Positions 1 to 7,074 of a DNA stretch of 13,651 nucleotides are shown here, piece after piece. A model generated the notes under the pieces. The model ran no database searches. It was not told the origin of the DNA and worked only from the letters and a program-made list of their open reading frames with translations. A program made the position numbers and the translations under genes. Within the stretch, counting starts at the first letter, position 1; each line of letters begins with the position of its first letter. This DNA is from Chloroflexota bacterium. Lineage in GTDB: Bacteria > Chloroflexota > Dehalococcoidia > GIF9 > AB-539-J10. Where the stretch lies: positions 1-13,651 of the forward strand of contig DAOVBS010000008.1 of the NCBI GenBank assembly GCA_030670425.1, written 5' to 3'.

Positions 1-1457
1 TCCGTGAGCCCAATACCTCTCAAATGTAGCCTGTTGCCACGAAGGCTTTCCAGGGCATTGACTCCCAGCCCGCCCAAGATTTCCTTAAGTTCGAGACTCC
101 AGCCACGGAGGAGGTTAGCCAGCCTGCGCTCACCGATGTTAGGGTTAACCCTCTTGGTCAGAGCCAGGTCAGTGGTGCAGATGCCCCAGGCACATTTCCC
201 GGTGTGGCACTGCTGGCAGACGTGACAGCCCAGGGCGACTAGAGCCGCTGTCCCGATGTACACAGCGTCAGCCCCCAGCGCAATTGCCTTGGCCACGTCG
301 CCACTACTCCTGACACCACCCGAGATCACGATGGAGGCCTGGTTGCGTATGCCCTCCTGCCTTAATCGGCTGTCAACCGAGGCCAGCGCCATCTCAACAG
401 GAATGCCGACGTTATCGCGGATTACCTTGGGCGCCGCTCCGGTAGCTCCCCTGAGCCCATCGAGAACAATGATGTCGGCACCGGCCCGCACCATGCCACT
501 GGCAATCGCCGCCGAGTTATGGACGGCAGCAATCTTTACCGATACCGGCTTGATATAGTTGGTAGCCTCCTTTATCGCATAGATGAGCTGGGACAGGTCC
601 TCAATAGAATAGATGTCGTGCTGTGGGGCCGGCGATAGAGCGTCGGTCCCCTGAGGGATCATTCGCGTCAGCGATACTTCACTGCTCACCTTCTCTCCGG
701 GAAGGTGCCCACCGATGCCAGGTTTGGCCCCTTGCCCAATCTTGATCTCAACCACTCGAGCGGCATCCAAATACTGTGGATGAACGCCAAAGCGTCCCGA
801 GGCCACTTGTACGATGGTGTTATTGCCATACTCATACAGCTTGGGATGCAGTCCCCCTTCACCAGTGTTCCACAGGGTGCCGCTCGTGGTAGCCGCCCGG
901 GCCAGAGACTCATGGACATTGAGGCTCACCGCACCATAGGACATAGCGGCAAACATGACAGGCACATCCAACTTGACTTGAGGTGCGAGCTCTGTCTTCA
1001 AGCCATCTGGGCCGAGTTCCACCTTGTCCTGCTTTCGTCCCAAATAGGTGGTGAGTTCCATCGGTTCCCTCAGCGGGTCAATGGAGGGATTGGTGACCTG
1101 ACTGGCATTGAGCAGCAGATGGTCCCAGTAGATGCGGTGGCCCTTGTCGTTCCCCATCCCGGTGAGGAGCATCCCCCCGGTCTCGGCCTGCTTGGTGATA
1201 TCTTCAATGGCCTCGGCGCTCCAGTTGTAGTTCTCCCGGTACTCCATGGGATTTCTTCTGATGGTCAACGCTCGGGTGGGGCAGAAGACACTGCAGCGAT
1301 GACAGCCAACACAGTTTTCCTCCCGGCTCCTCACCACATCGTCATCGGCGTCGTAATAGTGAACATCAAAGGAACACTGGTTGATGCACACCTGACACTG
1401 GATGCACCGCTCTGCATCACGCTCGACTAAGAATTTGGATGATAAATAGGTCTTCAC
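1..1457 (-). CDS. gltB: Glutamate synthase FMN/iron-sulfur subunit (archaeal-type, with N-terminal ferredoxin domain), 3' end cut by window
   Basis: This is the synthase part of glutamate synthase: it uses ammonia and 2-oxoglutarate to make glutamate on FMN in a TIM-barrel domain. I translated 485 codons from a GTG at 1457, placed just after GAAGGA at about 1465-1470. Residues 18-28 (CIQCQVCINQC) and 49-59 (CVGCHRCSVFC) bind two [4Fe-4S] clusters. The FMN domain follows, with GEGGLHPKLYEYGN, IKIGQGAKPGIGGHLPGEKV, HDIYSIEDL and DGLRGATGAAPKVI. C411-x5-C417-x4-C422 matches the [3Fe-4S] ligands of glutamate synthase; two extra cysteines (414, 427) lie in the same loop. The reading frame reaches base 3 in LRGIGLT, near the usual end of the family, so probably only a few residues are missing. 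It starts 12 bp after hisF. The separate C-terminal GXGXG domain of classical GltB is not fused here. Confidence 0.93.
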   Translation of the reverse strand, partial: MKTYLSSKFLVERDAERCIQCQVCINQCSFDVHYYDADDDVVRSREENCVGCHRCSVFCPTRALTIRRNPMEYRENYNWSAEAIEDITKQAETGGMLLTGMGNDKGHRIYWDHLLLNASQVTNPSIDPLREPMELTTYLGRKQDKVELGPDGLKTELAPQVKLDVPVMFAAMSYGAVSLNVHESLARAATTSGTLWNTGEGGLHPKLYEYGNNTIVQVASGRFGVHPQYLDAARVVEIKIGQGAKPGIGGHLPGEKVSSEVSLTRMIPQGTDALSPAPQHDIYSIEDLSQLIYAIKEATNYIKPVSVKIAAVHNSAAIASGMVRAGADIIVLDGLRGATGAAPKVIRDNVGIPVEMALASVDSRLRQEGIRNQASIVISGGVRSSGDVAKAIALGADAVYIGTAALVALGCHVCQQCHTGKCAWGICTTDLALTKRVNPNIGERRLANLLRGWSLELKEILGGLGVNALESLRGNRLHLRGIGLT

Positions 1458-1469
1458 CTGTCTTTTCCT

Positions 1470-2237
1470 TCAAAGTCGTATTGGGATTCCCTGTTTGGCC
1501 AGGTATTCCTTTATCTCGCCGATGGAGTAGGTCCGGTAATGGAAAATACTGGCAGCCAGGACAGCATCAGCCTTGCCCCGAACCAGTGCCTGACAGAGGT
1601 CCTCAACTGTCCCGGCGCCGCCGCTGGCAATCACCGGTACAGTCACCGACTCAGAGATGGCCCGGGTTAGCTCAACATCGTATCCCGCCCGGCGCCCGTC
1701 GGCGTCCATGCTGGTCACCAGTAACTCGCCAGCTCCAAGCTCCACCGCCCGCTTTGCCCAGTCAAGGGCATCGATACCGGTGGCCTTTTGACCACTGTAG
1801 ACATAGACCTCCCATCGCGGTTCTCTAGCAGCCTCCATTCGCTTGGCGTCGATGGCCACGACGATACACTGGCTGCCAAACTTCTTCGCACCTTCCGCAA
1901 TCAGGGTGGGCGTGAGTACTGCCGCCGTGTTGATGGAGGTTTTGTCGGCACCCGCCATCAGCATCCGACGCATATCAGAGACATTGCGTAGCCCTCCACC
2001 CACGGTGAGCGGTACGAACACCTGCTCGGAGATGCGCTCCACAAGTCCTGCCACGGTGTTCCGCCCTTCAGGAGTAGCGGTGATGTCGAGAAAGACCAGC
2101 TCGTCGGCGCCTTCCCTGTAGTAAAGGCTGGCCAAGTCCACCGGGTCGCCGGCATCACGCAGGTCAACGAAGCTTCTTCCCTTGACCACCCGTCCGTCTT
2201 TTACATCAAGGCAGGGAATGATCCTCTTAGTCAGCAT
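1470..2237 (-). CDS. hisF: Imidazole glycerol phosphate synthase cyclase subunit HisF
   Basis: HisF is the (beta-alpha)8 barrel half of imidazole glycerol phosphate synthase. It takes ammonia from the HisH glutaminase and turns PRFAR into imidazole glycerol phosphate and AICAR, linking histidine and purine synthesis. The 255-residue protein begins MLTKRIIPCLDVKDGRVVKG, with catalytic Asp11. The second catalytic Asp lies in IVVAIDAKR, and the phosphate loops VGGGLR, TSMDADG and IASGGAG are present, so it should be active. The frame stays open upstream to 2408, but the ATG at 2237 is preceded by GGGAAGGGAG and fits the family N-terminus. Its start overlaps the end of the amidotransferase gene by 11 bp, suggesting translational coupling. 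No hisH or other his gene is visible nearby, and its place inside a glutamate synthase operon is unusual. Confidence 0.95.
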   Translation of the reverse strand: MLTKRIIPCLDVKDGRVVKGRSFVDLRDAGDPVDLASLYYREGADELVFLDITATPEGRNTVAGLVERISEQVFVPLTVGGGLRNVSDMRRMLMAGADKTSINTAAVLTPTLIAEGAKKFGSQCIVVAIDAKRMEAAREPRWEVYVYSGQKATGIDALDWAKRAVELGAGELLVTSMDADGRRAGYDVELTRAISESVTVPVIASGGAGTVEDLCQALVRGKADAVLAASIFHYRTYSIGEIKEYLAKQGIPIRL

Positions 2238-3378
2238 TCGCTGCTCCCTTCCCACCAATAGTCGATGGCTGAGGCTGAAGCGGTGTCCCCAAGCTCCCGA
2301 CAATAGACTCACCACCCATTGGGATCCACGCTTTGTCCAGGTCAGGGCAGATGAGTCGAATGGCCGACTCTTCGGACGAAAGGTAGAGTATGTCACCCCT
2401 AACCCCAATGGTTAGCGGTCGCAGTCTGATGCGGTCGGTAAGCCCGATCATCTCACCGCGATGGGCGATGATCACTGCAAAAGGCCCGTTTAGCAGCAGG
2501 CTGCCATATACCTGACGCAGCGTTCGCAGCAGCTTCTGCTCTTCTGGAGGGCGGCGTTCAATATCAAACCAGAAGGGAGGCGCCAGCACCGTGGCTGCCA
2601 TCTCTACCGGGAGCTTGTGTTTCCGTATCAGCAGGTCTATGGCGTAGGCTATGACCTCGGTATCCGTCTGCATGGTGCACTGATAGCCGAATGGCTCCAG
2701 ATAACGCCGGTTTGTTCCATAGGAGGAAATCTCGCCGTTATGGACCACTGTCCAGTCCAGGATACTGAACGGGTGAGCGCCGCCCCACCAGCCGGGGGTG
2801 TTGGTAGGGAACCGGCCGTGGGCTGTCCAGAGGTAACCCTCGTATTGGTCCAGACAGAAGAAGTCGGCTATCTCCTCGGGGTAGCCCACACCCTTGAACA
2901 CCCCCATATCCTTGCCGCTGGAGAAAACGAAGCTGTCCTTCAGTCCGGTGTTTATTTCCATCACTCTGTCAACTACGTAGTCATCCTCTGGCACATGTGC
3001 GGGTTTGCGCCGACCGACATTGAGGAAATAGCGCCACACCACTGGCGGATTCACAATCGCCGGGGTTGGCCGTGTTGGCAGCTCCTCTTCATGAATCAGG
3101 TCAAATTTGTCTTCCAGAAATCTCTCGGTCTCTTGCTTTCCCTCCCGGCTGAGGTACATGATGTGAAAGGCATAAAGGTCAGCGTACTCCGGATATAGTC
3201 CGTAGACGGCAAAGCCACCACCCAGGCCATTGCCCCGGGGGTGCATGTTGGCAATAGCCTTCGTGACGCCTTCGCCAGAGAATCTCCGGCCGGAGGTATC
3301 CATAGCCCCGAATATGGAGCAGGCGTCAATCACTTTGTCATCGTGGCAAGGGTTATTGACCTGTCCAATATCTCTCAC
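2227..3378 (-). CDS. Glutamate synthase glutaminase subunit (class II glutamine amidotransferase)
   Basis: This is a stand-alone class II (Ntn-type) glutaminase of the glutamate synthase family, corresponding to the N-terminal domain of classical GltB. It should hydrolyse glutamine and pass ammonia to the FMN subunit encoded two genes downstream. The nucleophile is most likely Cys20 in ACSIFGAMD, which implies removal of a 19-residue propeptide. Arg189 in AHGRFPTNTPGWWGGAHPF, HNGE at 213-216 and TDTEVIAYAID at 238-248 match glutamine-binding and oxyanion positions of the family. The 383-residue length fits the split archaeal-type subunit. The start is GTG at 3378, with GGGAG about 8 bases upstream. 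It begins 24 bp after the oxidoreductase gene and overlaps hisF by 11 bp. PurF and asparagine synthetase are other class II enzymes, but the FPTNTPGWWGGAHPF stretch is glutamate-synthase-like and no phosphoribosyltransferase domain follows. Confidence 0.9.
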   Translation of the reverse strand: MRDIGQVNNPCHDDKVIDACSIFGAMDTSGRRFSGEGVTKAIANMHPRGNGLGGGFAVYGLYPEYADLYAFHIMYLSREGKQETERFLEDKFDLIHEEELPTRPTPAIVNPPVVWRYFLNVGRRKPAHVPEDDYVVDRVMEINTGLKDSFVFSSGKDMGVFKGVGYPEEIADFFCLDQYEGYLWTAHGRFPTNTPGWWGGAHPFSILDWTVVHNGEISSYGTNRRYLEPFGYQCTMQTDTEVIAYAIDLLIRKHKLPVEMAATVLAPPFWFDIERRPPEEQKLLRTLRQVYGSLLLNGPFAVIIAHRGEMIGLTDRIRLRPLTIGVRGDILYLSSEESAIRLICPDLDKAWIPMGGESIVGSLGTPLQPQPSTIGGKGAANAD

Positions 3379-3402
3379 AGAACGTCTCCCGGAATCGAAA
3401 TT

Positions 3403-4752
3403 CTACTCTGCGACGACTATTTGCTCAGGCTGCCCAAAGAGGTCTATCGCGGAGGCTAGCGCTGACGGTGGCATTTCCAGCTTTGGCCGCCAGACTTCTT
3501 GCGGAAGGGAAGCAAGGCCGAAATCGTCAGCGATGAGAGCCTGCTTGAAGCCATCTACCTTGACGCCATCTTTCATCAAGTTGAAGATGATTCCCGACTT
3601 CTCAATGTCGCCGGCAAAGACCATACCCAGCACCCGATCGTCTTTCAGTACCACCTTGCGATAAGCGTGATTGCTCTTGCTGTTGAGTACTTCGTAGCTG
3701 TCATCGGGCGCGGTCGCCATCCCGGCAGAGACAATGGCCAGGCCGAAGTACTTCAGCGAGTTCATCGCTGTCCCGCCTTCATATTCGGTGGGGACACCAG
3801 CCATATTGAGTCCAGCTACCCTTCCTCCCATGAAAGCGTTGGGCCAGATAGGGGTGAGCCTGTTTTCACCGTAGACGAAATCATAGGCCTCAGCCACATC
3901 ACCGCAGGCATAGATATCAGAGGCAGAGGCAGACATGTATCGGTCGACTACGATGCCGCGGTTCACCTCTATGCCGGTGCCCAGCACCTGTTCGACACGT
4001 GGCCGGACGCCGATAGCCACTATTACCAGTTCGCAGCATTCTGACCTGCCATCATCTAATGTCACACCGGTAACCTCGCCGGACGAAGCACCAGTAACCA
4101 CAGCCACCGTGTGGCCGGTTATGACCTCCGCTCCATTTCGCCTGAGTGCTTCTTCCACCAGAGCCGAGGCTTCCTCATCAAGGATAGTGTTCAGAATCCG
4201 CTCTTTCATTTCTACAATGGTAATTTCAATCCCTCTTCTCAATAGTGCTTCAGCTACACTCATGCCGATGAGGCCGCCACCGACGACCACCGCCCTTGTG
4301 GGTCTCTTCACCAGGTGGCCCAGGAATTGGTCAATTGCCTTGGCATCATCGAGGGTGGTGAAAGTGAAGATTCCATTCAGATCAAAGCCCTCTATCGGCG
4401 GCACAATGGGCACACCACCGATAGCCAGTAGAAGCTTTGCCCAGTTGATCCTTCTACCATCGGTCAACTCAACGGTATGTTCATCGACGTTGAGTTGCTT
4501 CACCCTGCACCCCAGCAGGGCGTGGACATTGTTCCTCTCATAGAAGTCGGCCGGGCGAAACAGCATCCCCTCCAGGTCACGCCTCTTGGCTAGATACTCC
4601 GAGATTAGCGGCCGGGAGTACGCTGGATAGGGTTCGTCCGAGATGATGGCAATCGACCCAGACCTGTCCACCTCACGGATGGATTCGGTGGCGGCAATGC
4701 CCCCGGCCGAATTCCCGACAATCAGATATTTCACCTTCTCCATTGAGGTCAT
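3403..4752 (-). CDS. FAD-dependent NAD(P) oxidoreductase (pyridine nucleotide-disulfide family)
   Basis: This 449-residue flavoprotein belongs to the broad NADH oxidase / nitrite reductase / ferredoxin reductase group. The N-terminal FAD-binding loop is YLIVGNSAGG (residues 9-18), the NAD(P) loop is VVVGGGLIG (about 155-163), and the second FAD motif is IYACGDVAEAYD (about 280-291). A C-terminal dimerisation-type domain follows. No redox-active CxxC is seen near the flavin. In this operon it is the obvious candidate to supply electrons from NAD(P)H, or to link NAD(P)H to ferredoxin, for glutamate synthase. However, it is not GltD: it lacks the N-terminal cysteine-rich iron-sulfur domain of that subunit. 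I chose the ATG at 4752 because GAGG lies five bases upstream. An ATG at 4743 or a TTG at 4779 are alternatives. Substrate and partner are inferred from context only. Confidence 0.85.
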   Translation of the reverse strand: MTSMEKVKYLIVGNSAGGIAATESIREVDRSGSIAIISDEPYPAYSRPLISEYLAKRRDLEGMLFRPADFYERNNVHALLGCRVKQLNVDEHTVELTDGRRINWAKLLLAIGGVPIVPPIEGFDLNGIFTFTTLDDAKAIDQFLGHLVKRPTRAVVVGGGLIGMSVAEALLRRGIEITIVEMKERILNTILDEEASALVEEALRRNGAEVITGHTVAVVTGASSGEVTGVTLDDGRSECCELVIVAIGVRPRVEQVLGTGIEVNRGIVVDRYMSASASDIYACGDVAEAYDFVYGENRLTPIWPNAFMGGRVAGLNMAGVPTEYEGGTAMNSLKYFGLAIVSAGMATAPDDSYEVLNSKSNHAYRKVVLKDDRVLGMVFAGDIEKSGIIFNLMKDGVKVDGFKQALIADDFGLASLPQEVWRPKLEMPPSALASAIDLFGQPEQIVVAE

Positions 4753-4829
4753 TGTGTCCTCATGTCTTCGCTCCCACAATCATTTGTGGCAAGTATCTGG
4801 AGTCCCTTCCTCTGTGCACCTATGATGGT

Positions 4830-5198
4830 TCAGTTTTCGACACTGACTTCCGCTATGTTCTGCCGGGCGATAGCTTTTGCCTCACCACCCATCCTGACAA
4901 AGACGTGCATGAATCCCAGTATCTCATATTGGCCGTTCTCCAAATTCGTTGTGTCCCACCTCACCGGAAAGTTCTCCCCTCTATCCTCAGACTCCCCAAT
5001 CTTGATCCAGGTATCCGCATTCTTCTTACGGTAGTACCACGGGTTGCTTACCCTCACGATCGGCCCGGTGAGGCCCAACTCCTCTAAGTCTTGGCGCAGC
5101 ACGTCTTCGTCAAGTTCCTCCCGCAGTCGAACAGCACCGGAATAGCTCTTCAACACCTGCGAAGGAACGACATAGTGTGGCCCCCAGTTGTACGACAT
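4830..5198 (-). CDS. Conserved-looking small protein of unknown function in the glutamate synthase operon
   Basis: I do not recognise this 122-residue protein. Its start is very secure: ATG at 5198 follows AAAGGAGGTG with ideal spacing. It has no signal peptide, no membrane segment and no cysteine, so it is probably a soluble cytoplasmic protein and not an electron carrier itself. The N-terminal half contains a charged helix-like stretch (LREELDEDVLRQDLEELG, about 26-43). The C-terminal half (about 44-122) is rich in predicted beta-strands and contains WDTTNLENGQYEI, which resembles the closing strands of Ig-like or fibronectin III-like sandwiches. That resemblance is weak and by eye only. 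It lies between the ferredoxin and flavoprotein genes on the same strand (gaps of 61 and 77 bp), so a role as assembly factor or small subunit of the redox complex is possible but unproven. Confidence 0.8.
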   Translation of the reverse strand: MSYNWGPHYVVPSQVLKSYSGAVRLREELDEDVLRQDLEELGLTGPIVRVSNPWYYRKKNADTWIKIGESEDRGENFPVRWDTTNLENGQYEILGFMHVFVRMGGEAKAIARQNIAEVSVEN

Positions 5199-5202
5199 AG
5201 CG

Positions 5203-5212
5203 CACCTCCTTT
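5203..5212 (-). promoter_or_regulatory. Strong Shine-Dalgarno site of the 122-residue protein gene
   Basis: On the minus strand this reads AAAGGAGGTG, nearly a full match to the anti-Shine-Dalgarno sequence, four bases before the ATG at 5198. It fixes that start and suggests that this small protein is made in quantity. Confidence 0.85.
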
Positions 5213-5259
5213 AAGAGTACTTGTGTATCCATACTGTTAATGTCGCAATATCCACGGAA

Positions 5260-5727
5260 TTAACCCAGTGCCTGGCTCAAGACCATATCCGGGACTTCAG
5301 CGTACACCAGTGCCTCATTGGGGCAATTGGCAACACAAACGGGGACGTCCTCCCCCTGGCACAGGTCGCATTTGACCGCCTTTGCTTGCACTATGTCCCG
5401 CCGGATGGCGCCCAGCGGGCAGACTAACAGGCATGTCCAGCAACCAATGCACCTGTCTTCATTCATATTCACCACACCGCTCACCGGGTCTCTGCTCAGA
5501 GCGCCCGTAAGGCAGGCATACACACAGGGCGCCTGACTGCAGTGCTGGCAACGGATAGAGAAGGAAACCTGCCCTCTTGTCTCCACACTGACTCGGGATG
5601 AAGGTGGAGGAAACTCCTTCTTGAACGCCTTGAGCAAGTCATGTGACTGTGAGTGTTGCCCGCGGCAATACACCTCACACAGGAGACAGCCAATGCAGAC
5701 CTCTTCTTTAACGTAGACTCTTCTCAT
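5260..5727 (-). CDS. Four-cluster [4Fe-4S] ferredoxin-type electron transfer protein
   Basis: This 155-residue soluble protein should carry four [4Fe-4S] clusters, as in the HycB / CooF / DmsB group of electron-transfer subunits. Sixteen cysteines fall in four groups: C11-C14-C17-C21, C60-C63-C68-C72, C93-C96-C99-C103 (the classical CIGCWTCLLVCP) and C120-C123-C131-C135. There is no Tat signal or membrane segment, so it is cytoplasmic. The frame is open upstream to 5808, but that extension crosses the promoter. The ATG at 5727 has GGGGAG about 10 bases upstream and leads directly into a family-like MRRVYVKEEVCIGC. It is the first gene of the minus-strand operon, so it probably delivers low-potential electrons to the flavoprotein and glutamate synthase subunits downstream. 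A link to another oxidoreductase elsewhere in the genome cannot be excluded. Confidence 0.88.
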   Translation of the reverse strand: MRRVYVKEEVCIGCLLCEVYCRGQHSQSHDLLKAFKKEFPPPSSRVSVETRGQVSFSIRCQHCSQAPCVYACLTGALSRDPVSGVVNMNEDRCIGCWTCLLVCPLGAIRRDIVQAKAVKCDLCQGEDVPVCVANCPNEALVYAEVPDMVLSQALG

Positions 5728-5778
5728 TCTCGTCTGGCTCCCCAGATACGGCCACTGGCCACCGTTTGCCGTATACCC

Positions 5779-5808
5779 AGGATAACACAGCCCCTCACCG
5801 GATGTCAA
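5779..5808 (-). promoter_or_regulatory. Probable promoter of the ferredoxin-glutamate synthase operon
   Basis: On the minus strand a perfect -35 TTGACA (5808-5803) is followed after 18 bp by TATCCT (5784-5779), which matches the -10 consensus at four of six positions. Transcription would start near 5772, giving a leader of about 45 bases before the ATG at 5727. It lies back to back with the carA promoter. Confidence 0.6.
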
Positions 5809-5824
5809 GTCCCTGGCATTCCTG

Positions 5825-5853
5825 TTGACAGTCGCCGGGGGCTGTGATAGTAT
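5825..5853 (+). promoter_or_regulatory. Probable sigma70-type promoter of carAB
   Basis: A perfect -35 TTGACA (5825-5830) is followed by a 17-bp spacer and TAGTAT (5848-5853), five of six matches to TATAAT. Transcription would start near 5860, about 30 bases before the carA ATG. Only 16 bp separate this -35 box from the oppositely oriented -35 box of the ferredoxin operon. Confidence 0.7.
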
Positions 5854-5889
5854 GGTCTACGGCAACCGCTTACCGCACAGAGTGAAGGA

Positions 5890-7008
5890 ATGGCTCGGCA
5901 AGAAAGAGCGAAGAAAAACCTGGCCAACCCAGCATTTCTAACTCTGGAAGACGGTTCGGTCTATCGAGGCTACTCTTTCGGTGCTCAAGAGACGACCTAT
6001 GGCGAGGTTGTCTTCAACACCAGCATGTGCGGGTATCAGGAGATGCTCACCGACCCTTCCTATGCCGGTCAGATTCTGGTACTAACCTATCCCCTCATTG
6101 GCAACTATGGCATCAATGAGGTCGATTTCGAATCGAAACAAGTACAGGTGAGGGGTCTGGTTGTCCGGGAGCATTGCCCCGCGCCCAACCACCGACAGAG
6201 TACCAGCACACTGGACCACTTCCTTGAGGCCAGAGGTATTCCCGGCCTTACTGGTGCCGATACTCGCGCCCTTACCCGCCGATTGCGTTTGCGCGGAGTG
6301 ATGATGGGCATCCTTAGCTCAAGGATGACGCCAAGGGAGGCCTTGGAGGAGTTCAGCCATCTTCCCAACTACAATTCTACCGATTTTGTCCGCGAGGTCA
6401 GCACTATGCAGACCTATGCCAGGCAAACACCCAAAGGCCGTCATTCATATCACATTGTGGTTATTGACTGTGGCCTGAAGTACAACATTCTGCGCCTCTT
6501 GAATCAATTGGATTGCTTCACGACCGTCGTTTCCAGCACCACCAAAGCCAAGGAAATCCTGGCCTTGAAGCCAGACGGATTACTGCTTTCTCCTGGGCCT
6601 GGCGATCCTTCCCACCTCCCCTACCTCGAGGAGACAGTAAGAGAACTGCTGGGCAAGAAGCCAATCATGGCTATTTGCCTCGGTCACCAGGTCGTTGCTC
6701 GCGCTCTTGGGGCCCGGACATTCAAGCTGAAATTCGGTCACCGCGGTGGGAATCACCCCGTTCGCGATCTGGCCACGGGCAGGGTCCGGATTACCGCTCA
6801 AAACCACGGGTTTGCCGTCGATCCCAGCAGTCTAGATGACGGGCTCGAGGTGAGCCACATCAACCTCAACGATGGTACCGTTGAAGGCCTGAGCCACAGG
6901 GAGCTGCCCATCGTATCCGTCCAGTACCATGCTGAGGGGTCACCCGGTCCTATGGACAATGCCTACCTCTTCGAGAAGTTTCTGACGATGGTGAAGGATG
7001 CCAAGTGA
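5890..7008 (+). CDS. carA: Carbamoyl phosphate synthetase small subunit (glutaminase) CarA
   Basis: CarA hydrolyses glutamine and channels ammonia to CarB for carbamoyl phosphate, the precursor of arginine and pyrimidines. The 372-residue protein has the CarA-specific N-terminal domain (LTLEDGSVYRGYSFG, FNTSMCGYQEMLTDPSY, ADTRALTRRLR) and a class I glutaminase domain from about residue 185. The catalytic triad is complete: Cys263 in AICLGHQ, His347 and Glu349 in VQYHAEGSPGP. The last motif has alanine and glycine where most CarA proteins have proline and alanine (YHPEASPGP), next to but not at catalytic residues. The ATG at 5890 is the only usable start: an in-frame stop lies upstream at 5848 and no early alternative exists. 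Its AAGGA touches the ATG, which is a poor spacing. carB follows after 66 bp. Confidence 0.97.
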   Translation: MARQERAKKNLANPAFLTLEDGSVYRGYSFGAQETTYGEVVFNTSMCGYQEMLTDPSYAGQILVLTYPLIGNYGINEVDFESKQVQVRGLVVREHCPAPNHRQSTSTLDHFLEARGIPGLTGADTRALTRRLRLRGVMMGILSSRMTPREALEEFSHLPNYNSTDFVREVSTMQTYARQTPKGRHSYHIVVIDCGLKYNILRLLNQLDCFTTVVSSTTKAKEILALKPDGLLLSPGPGDPSHLPYLEETVRELLGKKPIMAICLGHQVVARALGARTFKLKFGHRGGNHPVRDLATGRVRITAQNHGFAVDPSSLDDGLEVSHINLNDGTVEGLSHRELPIVSVQYHAEGSPGPMDNAYLFEKFLTMVKDAK

Positions 7009-7074
7009 ACACCGGCAGTCTAAGGAAGGGCCAAGTTCCCGCCAAATGGCCACCTCCCTCAACACTGATGATCA

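Noticed and set aside
705..1430. A 241-codon open frame on the plus strand
   Set aside because: It is the antisense shadow of the FMN subunit gene, which shows full family motifs on the minus strand; this frame shows no family resemblance and no ribosome site.
2238..2408. 57-residue N-terminal extension of hisF
   Set aside because: The extension lies antisense-free but within the end of the glutaminase gene in another frame, has no HisF similarity, and the ATG at 2237 has a good ribosome site.
3391..3404. GGAA-TCGAAA-TTCT, one mismatch from the methanogen NrpR operator GGAA-N6-TTCC, upstream of the glutaminase gene
   Set aside because: About five such one-mismatch sites are expected by chance in a window of this size, and this one overlaps the stop codon of the preceding gene inside an operon.
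7024..7039. Inverted repeat GGAA-N8-TTCC in the carA-carB gap
   Set aside because: The spacing differs from the known NrpR operator (N6), it lies between two genes of one operon, and four-base arms are common by chance.
7029..7051. Possible hairpin GGCCA...TGGCC between carA and carB
   Set aside because: The stem is only five pairs with a 13-base loop and no following T-run, so neither a terminator nor an attenuator is supported.
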